6,009 nt of DNA, from assembly GCA_016214375.1 (NCBI GenBank), contig JACROQ010000065.1, positions 1-6,009 on the forward strand, in the 5' to 3' direction. Made by a program: the position numbers and the translations under genes. Position 1 is the first letter of the stretch, and each line of letters begins with the position of its first letter. Source of the DNA: Nitrospirota bacterium. GTDB taxonomy: Bacteria; Nitrospirota; 9FT-COMBO-42-15; HDB-SIOI813. This document shows, one piece after another, positions 1-5,343 of the stretch. The notes below the pieces were generated by a model. It was not told the DNA's origin. It searched no databases and worked only from the letters and a program-made list of their open reading frames with translations.

Positions 1-1
1 C

Positions 2-88
2 ATTGATATCCTGAAAGAAAAATACGCGAAAGGCGAGATATCTAAGGATGAATATCTCGAGAAGAAGAAAGACATAACCGGAGATTAG
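2..88 (+). CDS. 3' end of a protein with a SHOCT-like C-terminal tail (partial)
   Basis: Reading from base 2 gives 28 codons and a TAG stop. The tail contains the pieces IDILKEKYAKGEIS and KDEYLEKKKDI. This pattern, a short amphipathic helix, then KGEIS/T, then a second charged helix starting with (D/E)EY/F, is that of the SHOCT domain. SHOCT is a roughly 30-residue C-terminal module found on many unrelated bacterial proteins, often small membrane or cell-envelope proteins, and is thought to mediate oligomerisation. The body of the protein lies left of the window, so its function cannot be named. It is followed by a 25 to 80 bp gap, depending on the start chosen for the next gene, which runs in the same direction. 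Confidence 0.7.
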   Translation: MDILKEKYAKGEISKDEYLEKKKDITGD

Positions 89-170
89 CCAGGGTCTACT
101 ACGATGAGCAGGTTTGGGGAGGATTATGAGGGACTCCATACTTGATTTCCAGGGAAGTTTGAAGACATTG

Positions 171-1130
171 ATGACAATGCGTGCCTTAGTTTTTAAAGAC
201 GGGCTCTCCTACCGTGATGATTACCCTGTGCCCGTGCCCTCTGCAAATGAGGCCCTGATCAGGGTCAGATGTGCCGGGATATGCAATACGGACGTTGAGA
301 TCCTGAAAGGGTACATGGGATTCAGCGGCATCCCGGGGCATGAGTTTGCAGGGATTGTGGAAGAGTCTCCAGATCAGGGGCTGATTGGGAGGCGGGTTGT
401 TGGTGAGATCAATATTGGCTGTGGTGTTTGTCCCTACTGTCAGAGCGGTCTCAAGAACCATTGTCCCAATCGTTCGGTTCTCGGTATCCTTAATAAGAAT
501 GGCGCCTTTGCAGATTATCTCACACTCCCTGTCAGTAACCTTCATATCATCCCGGATTCCATTACTGATGAAGAGGCGGTCTTTGCAGAACCCCTTGCCG
601 CTGCGTTTGAGATCATGGAGCAGGTGGCGATTAGGCCGGATGACAAGGTCTGTGTATTGGGGGATGGGAAGCTGGGTCTCCTGATCGCACAGGTATTATC
701 CCTGAGCAGATGTGAGATGATCGTTGCCGGGCGGCACAGGGATAAGCTTTCCATCCTGGAGAAGAGGGGGATCAGGACGATGCCGGGGCCTCTTCCCCAG
801 GAAAAGATCTTTGATATCGTTGTGGATGCTACTGGCTCTTCGGCTGGCCTTGAGACCGCTGTTAGTATAGTAAGACCAAGGGGAAAGATTGTCATCAAGA
901 CAACGGTCGCAGAGAGGGGAGCAGTGGATCTGAACAGGGTGGTGATCGATGAACTCACCCTGATCGGCTCCAGGTGCGGCCCATTCCCGCCTGCCCTAAA
1001 GGCACTGGAGACAAAGAGGGTAGATGTTACGCCGCTCATCAGCAAGATATTTGCTATAGAAGAGGGGATCGAGGCGTTCCAATATGCTGATAGGAAGGGA
1101 GTGCTGAAGGTGCTGTTAAAGATTGGCTAA
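171..1130 (+). CDS. zinc-dependent MDR-family alcohol dehydrogenase-like protein
   Basis: This is a medium-chain dehydrogenase/reductase of 319 residues from the start used here; it should oxidise an alcohol or polyol with a nicotinamide cofactor in the cytoplasm. Seen directly: catalytic-zinc ligands Cys38 (in AGICNTD), His57-Glu58 (GHEF) and probably Glu140 (AEPLA, as in sorbitol and threonine dehydrogenases); a full structural-zinc lobe with Cys84, Cys87, Cys90 and Cys98 in CX2CX2CX7C spacing; and a Rossmann motif GDGKLG at 164-169. After the second Rossmann strand the sequence is AGRHRDK, basic rather than acidic, which hints at NADP(H), an inference. Start choice: the family usually begins near MRALVF, so ATG 171 or ATG 177 is preferred. 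ATG 126 has a strong GGGGAGG but only 3 nt away, and would add a 15-residue extension. Substrate unknown. Its 3' end overlaps the convergent DUF72 gene by 15 bp. Confidence 0.88.
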   Translation: MTMRALVFKDGLSYRDDYPVPVPSANEALIRVRCAGICNTDVEILKGYMGFSGIPGHEFAGIVEESPDQGLIGRRVVGEINIGCGVCPYCQSGLKNHCPNRSVLGILNKNGAFADYLTLPVSNLHIIPDSITDEEAVFAEPLAAAFEIMEQVAIRPDDKVCVLGDGKLGLLIAQVLSLSRCEMIVAGRHRDKLSILEKRGIRTMPGPLPQEKIFDIVVDATGSSAGLETAVSIVRPRGKIVIKTTVAERGAVDLNRVVIDELTLIGSRCGPFPPALKALETKRVDVTPLISKIFAIEEGIEAFQYADRKGVLKVLLKIG

Positions 1131-1856
1131 CATCTCCTTTAATTCCAGTGCATTCTTAACGGCCCAGGCCTTGGTGTCGTTGTTAAAATAGACATGCACG
1201 TCTTTTCCTGCAACGAGCCATTGCCGGATCCTCCTGGCATCGGCCTCAAGCTCCTGGTGTGTGTAGCGTGAGGCATAGAGGGCAGAGGGGCCATGCCGTC
1301 TGACATAGACAAAGTCTGCTGTGATGGGGCCGTCCACGCGAAGTTCTGGCCAGTCTGCAAGGCAGAGGGAGATGTTGTGGTCTTTGAGTATACTGAAGAC
1401 CTCCTCTGAAAGCCAGGTCCTGTTTCTGACCTCAAGCACACACCGGATGCCGGGGAGTATCTTCTGGGTCTTCAGATAGGCAGCAAGCTGGGACAACCGT
1501 TCTGAGTTTACGTTCCAGAACGGCGGGAGTTGAAACAGGATGGCGGAAAGTTTTCCGGCAAGCCCGGCGGCGTTTTCAAGGAATCGTGAGAGGTTCTTCT
1601 CAGGGAGCTTCATGTGGGTATAGAACCTGCTCACCTTTGCGGTGAAGTAGAAGTGTGCCGGTGTGCTGCGATGCCATTCTTCAAAGGTCTTTTTCTCAGG
1701 GAGGCGGTAGAAGCTATAGTTGATCTCGACGGTGTTGAAATGCCGGCTGTAGAAGTCAAGCCATCTGCTTTGCGGCAGATCCTCCGGATAGAAGGGCCCC
1801 CTCCAGTGTCCGTAATTCCAGCCGCTGGTGCCGATGTAGAGTTTGTCCTTAGCCAT
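1116..1856 (-). CDS. DUF72 (YecE-like) family protein
   Basis: A complete 246-residue protein of normal length for the DUF72/YecE family (PF01904), which has a TIM-barrel-like fold and no firmly established biochemical role. Family landmarks are all present in order: GTSGW at 9-13, FNTVEINYSFYRLP at 40-53, FTAKVSRF at 71-78, LFQLPP at 107-112, EVRNRTW at 142-148, YVRRHG at 184-189 and YFNND followed by KAWA at 223-232. The conserved Glu, Arg, His and Asn residues that line the putative pocket in this family are kept. No signal peptide or membrane segment is seen. The ATG start lacks a good Shine-Dalgarno sequence (upstream bases are CTTATACAGAAAC), and a REP-like palindrome ends 23 bp upstream. 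It lies 41 bp downstream of the amidotransferase gene on the same strand, so it is probably co-transcribed. No terminator separates its end from the convergent dehydrogenase gene. Confidence 0.93.
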   Translation of the reverse strand: MAKDKLYIGTSGWNYGHWRGPFYPEDLPQSRWLDFYSRHFNTVEINYSFYRLPEKKTFEEWHRSTPAHFYFTAKVSRFYTHMKLPEKNLSRFLENAAGLAGKLSAILFQLPPFWNVNSERLSQLAAYLKTQKILPGIRCVLEVRNRTWLSEEVFSILKDHNISLCLADWPELRVDGPITADFVYVRRHGPSALYASRYTHQELEADARRIRQWLVAGKDVHVYFNNDTKAWAVKNALELKEMLANL

Positions 1857-1879
1857 GTTTCTGTATAAGCCACATGTTA

Positions 1880-1901
1880 GCCCAATAAATTGGGCAACTA
1901 C
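1880..1901 (-). repeat. REP-like palindrome with GTAG foot (copy 1)
   Basis: On the minus strand this reads GTAG followed by the inverted repeat TTGCCCAAT-TT-ATTGGGC. The inner seven base pairs (GCCCAAT/ATTGGGC) are perfect. A GTAG-type tetranucleotide at the 5' foot of a small hairpin is the hallmark of REP elements mobilised by RAYT (TnpA-REP) transposases. The same 22 bases recur at 2704-2725 in the same orientation. This copy overlaps the last bases of the amidotransferase gene and supplies its TAG stop. As RNA on the minus strand it could fold, but no U-tract follows, so it does not look like an intrinsic terminator. Confidence 0.75.
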
Positions 1902-2653
1902 CCTTTTTTTGCTGCCTCTACAACGGCATTGAAGAGCCTTCTTGTCTGCTCATTATCCGGTTCCCGCTCAGGATGCCACTGAACGCCTGCGAGGAAGGGG
2001 TAATCTGTCATCGCTATGGCCTCAATGACACCATCGGGAGAGAGGGCGCTCACGGTCAGGTCTTTTCCCGGGGTCTTCACGGCCTGGTGGTGCGCGCTCA
2101 TTATCTGGATCTCTTTGGCCTCGTCCGACGATTCTTCTGACGGGATTGAAAATGCAAGCACTGCCCTGTCCCGCTGTTTTCTATGTCTAAAGATCCTGTG
2201 GAGGAGAGTCCCCTCTACTATAGAAACCTGATGTGGCCCCCTGTGATTCAAGGGATTGTTTACCTGCGTTGGAATGTCCTGATAGAGGCTGCCACCAAGC
2301 GCTACGTTTATGAGCTGTGTGCCGAGGCAGATTCCAAGGATAGGTTTTTGAAGTCCTATCACCTCCCTGAAAAGGGCGATCTCAAAATCGGTCCGCTCAT
2401 CCGGGGAGAGCTCAAGATTTAACAAAGGTTTCTCGCCATAATAACGCGGATGGATATCATCACCGCCGCTGAATATGAAGCCCTGCGCAATCCTGGCGAT
2501 AGACGCGATATTCTGCCTCTTGCCCATAACAGGGATAATGAGCGGAATGCCGCCGGCCTCCTCGATAGCCTTTGCATAGGCCTCTGGAATCGTCGTCTGG
2601 GGCCTGCCCCGGAGTTCCTCTGTCTTGGCGGTGATGGCAATAATCGGCGGCAT
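1898..2653 (-). CDS. class-I glutamine amidotransferase-like hydrolase, peptidase C26 / PuuD type
   Basis: A complete 251-residue protein of the peptidase C26 family, which hydrolyses gamma-glutamyl amide bonds (PuuD cleaves gamma-glutamyl-GABA in putrescine breakdown). The catalytic triad is visible: Cys109 in the nucleophile elbow GICLGTQ, and His227 and Glu229 in GVQWHPE. SGGDDIHP at 62-69 and AHHQ at 187-190 match the family. PuuD-type enzymes usually have Arg after the nucleophile (GICRG); here it is Leu, as in many other class-I amidotransferases, so the exact substrate is open. No other putrescine-pathway gene is in view. GGAG 4 nt before the ATG supports this start. The stop codon TAG lies inside the GTAG foot of a REP-like palindrome, and a REP-like pair lies just upstream, so the gene is bracketed by related repeats. 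It is 81 bp downstream of clpB, on the same strand. Confidence 0.9.
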   Translation of the reverse strand: MPPIIAITAKTEELRGRPQTTIPEAYAKAIEEAGGIPLIIPVMGKRQNIASIARIAQGFIFSGGDDIHPRYYGEKPLLNLELSPDERTDFEIALFREVIGLQKPILGICLGTQLINVALGGSLYQDIPTQVNNPLNHRGPHQVSIVEGTLLHRIFRHRKQRDRAVLAFSIPSEESSDEAKEIQIMSAHHQAVKTPGKDLTVSALSPDGVIEAIAMTDYPFLAGVQWHPEREPDNEQTRRLFNAVVEAAKKG

Positions 2654-2668
2654 GTCACTCCAATTAGC

Positions 2669-2725
2669 GTAGTTGCCCGATTCATCGGGGTTATTAACTG
2701 CTTGCCCAATAAATTGGGCAACTAC
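2669..2725. repeat. pair of opposed REP-like palindromes (BIME-like unit)
   Basis: This 57-bp unit begins with GTAGTTGCCC (2669-2678) and ends with its exact reverse complement GGGCAACTAC (2716-2725). Each half is its own small palindrome. On the plus strand, GTAGTTG is followed by CCCGAT-TC-ATCGGG (2676-2689). On the minus strand, GTAG is followed by TTGCCCAAT-TT-ATTGGGCAA (2721-2702), a perfect 9-bp stem. Between them is the short AT-rich palindrome GTTATTAAC (2690-2698). Two REPs in inverted orientation form what is called a BIME in enterobacteria. The left half uses a G:C pair where the right half uses A:T, a compensated change that keeps pairing. The unit starts 9 bp after the clpB stop and ends 15 bp before the amidotransferase ATG. 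Confidence 0.75.
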
Positions 2726-2734
2726 ATTATGCTC

Positions 2735-4219
2735 TTACCTGAACACGATCTCTCCGTCTTTTACATCGACTACGACTGTCTCCCCTTCTTTGATCGTGCC
2801 GTCGAGGATCTTCATGGCAAGGGGGTCCTGAAGAGACCTCTGGATTACACGTTTCAGCGGCCTTGCGCCAAACACCGGGTTATATCCCTCGACGGCAAGG
2901 GATGCCTTTGCCGCATCCGTGAGGGAGAGGTTGATCTTTTTCTCTTCCAGAAGTTTATGGAGACGTCCTGTCTGTATCTCCACAATCTTCTTTAACTCTT
3001 CCATGCCGAGGGTATGGAAGATGATGACATCATCCACCCTGTTTAAGAACTCAGGTCTGAAGTAGCCGCGCATGGCCTCTGTCACCCTCTTTTTCATCTC
3101 CTCTTCATCCCTGCCCCCCAGCTCCTGGATATACTGACTCCCGATGTTGGAGGTCATGATGACCACCGTATTCTTAAAATCTACTGTCCGGCCGTGGCTG
3201 TCTGTCAGCCTCCCGTCATCCAGCAATTGGAGCAGGATATTAAAGACCTCCGGATGGGCCTTTTCAACCTCATCAAAGAGGATGACGGAGTAAGGTCTTC
3301 TCCTCACGGCCTCTGTCAGATGGCCCCCCTCTTCATACCCGACATAACCCGGCGGCGCGCCGATTAATTTTGCCACCGAGTGTTTCTCCATGTACTCAGA
3401 CATGTCGATACGGATCATGGCCTGCTCATCATCGAACAGAAACTCTGCCAGGGCCTTTGCAAGCTCGGTCTTCCCGACCCCTGTCGGTCCCATGAATATG
3501 AAGGAGCCGAGGGGTCTGTTCGGGTCCTGGATGCCTGCCCGTGCCCGGCGCACCGCATTGGCCACAGCCGATATGGCCTCATCCTGCCCGACGACACGGC
3601 GTCTCAGATTCTCCTCGATCCGGAGGAGTTTCTGCACCTCCCCCTCGAGCATCCTGGCGACCGGGATGCCTGTCCACTTTGAGACAATCTCTGCGATATC
3701 TTCCTCGTCCACCTCTTCCTTGAGCAGCTTTCCTGCGGATTGGGACTCTGCAAGCCGCCTGTTTTCCGCCTCCAGGTTTTTTTGCAGCTCCGGTAATCTC
3801 CCATACCGAAGCTCTGCTGCCCTCTCGAGATCGCCCCCCCTCTCCGCCTGCTCTGACTGGATACGGGTCGACTCTATTTGTTCTTTGAGGGTCCTGATCC
3901 TGCCGATGGCCTCCTTCTCTGCCTGCCACTGCCCCCTTAAGGCGCCGCCGCTCTCCTTCAGGTCAGACAGCTCCTTTTCTATCTTCTCAAGACGTTCCAT
4001 GGAGGCAGGGTCCCGCTCCTTTTTCACGGCCTGACGCTCTATCTCAAGCTGTCTGATCCTCCGCTCAATCTCATCGAGCTCTGAGGGCATGCTGTCTATC
4101 TCAATGCGGAGACTGGATGCGGCCTCGTCAATCAGGTCAATCGCTTTGTCCGGGAGGAATCTGTCTGTGATATACCGGTGGGACAGGACTGCCGCGGCGA
4201 TGAGGGCAGAGTCACACAC
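2735..4219 (-). pseudogene. clpB: ClpB disaggregase, C-terminal fragment after internal deletion and frameshift
   Basis: This frame carries the rest of ClpB from DSALIAAAVLSHRYITDRFLPD onward, that is, from the middle of the small domain of the first AAA+ module. The first codons (a GTG at 4219) belong to the deletion scar and have no Shine-Dalgarno, so they are unlikely to be a true start. Numbering from that GTG: the coiled-coil middle domain specific to ClpB spans about 50-170, then KWTGIPV. The second AAA+ module has Walker A GPTGVGKT at 244-251, pore loop GYVG at 291-294, Walker B VILFDE at 312-317, sensor-1 region TSN at 356-358, arginine finger Arg394 in FLNR, and sensor-2 GARPLKR at 451-457. 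The C terminus is complete (KDGEIVFR, stop). ClpB normally works with DnaK/DnaJ/GrpE to pull polypeptides out of aggregates. The ClpB-type long middle domain rules out ClpA and ClpC. Confidence 0.9.
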
Positions 4220-5151
4220 CGCAGTTCGCCCCGTGCCAGGGCAGGCTTCAGCATATTGGAGGCATCGATGGCGCCCTCCGCCGCCCCTGCACCCACGAGG
4301 GTGTGGAGCTCGTCTATAAAGAGGATGATCTGCCCCTCGGCCTGCTCGATCTCTTTAATCACGGCCTTGAGCCTGTCTTCAAATTCGCCGCGATACTTGG
4401 AGCCTGCAATCAAGGCCCCCATATCGAGCGCGACTACCCGTTTATTCTTCAGGCCTTCCGGGACATCCCCTGCGACGATCCGTTGGGCAAGGCCCTCTGC
4501 GATGGCCGTCTTTCCCACGCCAGGTTCGCCGATCAAGACAGGGTTGTTCTTGGTCCTTCTGGAGAGAACCTGAATGACACGCCGGATCTCCTCATCTCGC
4601 CCGATGACAGGGTCTAACTTCCCCCTCCTGGCAAATTCTGTAAGATCGCGGCTGTATTTGGCAAGCGCCTGATATTTGTCCTCCGGGTTCTGGTCTGTTA
4701 CCCTTTGGGCCCCTCGTATCTCAACAAGCCCTTTGAGTATCTTGTCCCTCGTGGCCCCAAGGTTTTTGAGGACCTTTGCCGCCGCGTCATCACTCTCTAC
4801 AATCCCGATGAATATGTGTTCTGTACTCACATACTCATCATGCATCCGTTCGGCCTCCTTCTCTGCGGCATCAAATACTCCCTTTAACCTCGGTGTAATA
4901 TATATCTGTCCCATACTGCCGGGTCCGGAGACCCTCGGAATCTTCTCCATCTCCCGGTGTACTTCCTTTTCTAAGGTTGTTAAATCAATCTCCAGCCTTT
5001 TGAGGAGTTGAGGTACGATCCCTTCTCTCTGCTTGATCAGTGATAGGAGGATATGTCCGGTATCTATCTGCTGGTGGTTGTACCTCTCCGCCGTCTTCTG
5101 GGCCTCTGACAACGCCTCCTGTGCCTTGTAGGTGAAGCGATCCATGCGCAT
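4132..5151 (-). pseudogene. clpB: ClpB disaggregase, N-terminal fragment, frame lost after residue 312
   Basis: This is the start of ClpB. The N-terminal Clp repeat domain (MRMDRFTYKAQEAL onward, with IDTGHILLSL and VSTEHIFIGI) covers about 1-145. The first AAA+ module begins near DPVIGRDEEIR, with Walker A GEPGVGKT at 208-215, pore loop KYRG at 252-255 and Walker B IILFIDE at 275-281. ClpB homology stops at Cys312 in LARGELRC. In intact ClpB this is followed by sensor 1 (GATT), the paired arginine fingers (ALERRF) and the small domain; here 27 unrelated residues read out of frame to TGA at 4132. The ATG at 5151 has a perfect AGGAGG at 7 nt, so the initiation signal is intact. The product would bind ATP at best but could not form a normal hexameric ATPase. 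Expected full length is about 860 residues; the two fragments retain roughly 804. Confidence 0.9.
4211..4218 (-). other. deletion/frameshift junction inside clpB
   Basis: On the minus strand the sequence runs CGG-TGT (Arg311-Cys312 of the N-terminal fragment), then two orphan bases GT (4215-4214), then GAC-TCT-GCC, which starts the Asp-Ser-Ala of the downstream ClpB block. In intact ClpB about 55 conserved residues lie between these two points. The loss is therefore roughly 165 bp, of a length equal to 1 modulo 3, which both removes the residues and shifts the frame. Translational frameshifting could not repair this because the coding matter is absent. Confidence 0.85.
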
Positions 5152-5155
5152 ATCC

Positions 5156-5343
5156 TTACCTCCTCCCGGTTTTCTTTGCTTCTACCTTGAGCTTTGGGAG
5201 TAAAGCCGGGTATTCCCCTCTGATCTTCCGGGGTTTACCAACCCCTCCCGCTCATAGAGGCGGAGGGTCTGTGGATGGATAGACAGCATCTGCGCGGCGA
5301 TCCCGATCATGTACAGTGGTATGTCCCGATCATCCCGTAACAT
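5156..5343 (-). pseudogene. hspR: HspR-like MerR-family heat-shock regulator, internally deleted
   Basis: Starting at the ATG that directly follows the dnaJ stop, the frame reads MLRDDRDIPLYMIGIAAQML, then the helix-turn-helix and wing SIHPQTLRLYEREGLVNPGR and SEGNTRLYS. This is the HspR version of the MerR DNA-binding domain (IGIAAQML, HPQTLRLYEREGL). The frame then ends at QSSR and TAG (5182), only 53 residues, whereas HspR proteins are usually about 110-150. From 5203 another frame reads LLPKLKVEAKKTGRR and stops at TAA (5156), 4 nt before clpB; this basic tail looks like a natural HspR end. The dimerisation region between is missing. So an out-of-frame internal deletion near 5198-5205 is the simplest reading. 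HspR normally represses dnaK and clpB operons with DnaK as co-repressor. GGGGGGAG precedes the ATG. A naturally short gene is less likely. Confidence 0.75.
5158..5167 (-). promoter_or_regulatory. strong Shine-Dalgarno of clpB, overlapping the presumed ancestral hspR stop
   Basis: The minus strand has GGGAGGAGGT, with AGGAGG 7 nt before ATG 5151, which fixes the clpB start over the second ATG at 5145. The last T is also the first base of the TAA (5158-5156) that ends the hspR tail frame. Such an arrangement suggests hspR and clpB were translationally coupled when hspR was intact. Confidence 0.8.

Noticed and set aside
1880..1910. Intrinsic terminator on the plus strand (palindrome followed by seven Ts)
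   Set aside because: The T-run begins 8 nt after the stem, falls in minus-strand lysine codons, and no plus-strand gene nearby needs it.
2450..2995. Plus-strand open frame of 181 codons spanning the repeats
   Set aside because: It runs antisense across two well-supported genes and the intergenic repeats, with no recognisable domain.
3390..4034. Plus-strand open frame of 214 codons, rich in Ser and Arg
   Set aside because: It is an antisense shadow of the clpB middle and second AAA+ domains; its composition reflects complementary codons only.
4132..4219. Programmed ribosomal frameshift joining the two ClpB parts
   Set aside because: No slippery site is seen at the join and about 55 conserved residues are absent, so changing frame cannot restore the protein.
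2735..4219. C-terminal ClpB fragment as a genuine separate gene starting at GTG 4219
   Set aside because: No Shine-Dalgarno precedes it and the start falls inside the deletion scar, in mid small-domain; the known internal ClpB start lies far upstream, before the first AAA+ module.
5186..5205. HAIR-like HspR operator (minus strand CTTTACT-N6-GCTCAAG, compared with CTTGAGT-N7-ACTCAAG)
   Set aside because: Only 5 of 7 and 6 of 7 half-site matches, the spacer is one base short, and it lies in hspR coding sequence at the deletion join; chance is likely.
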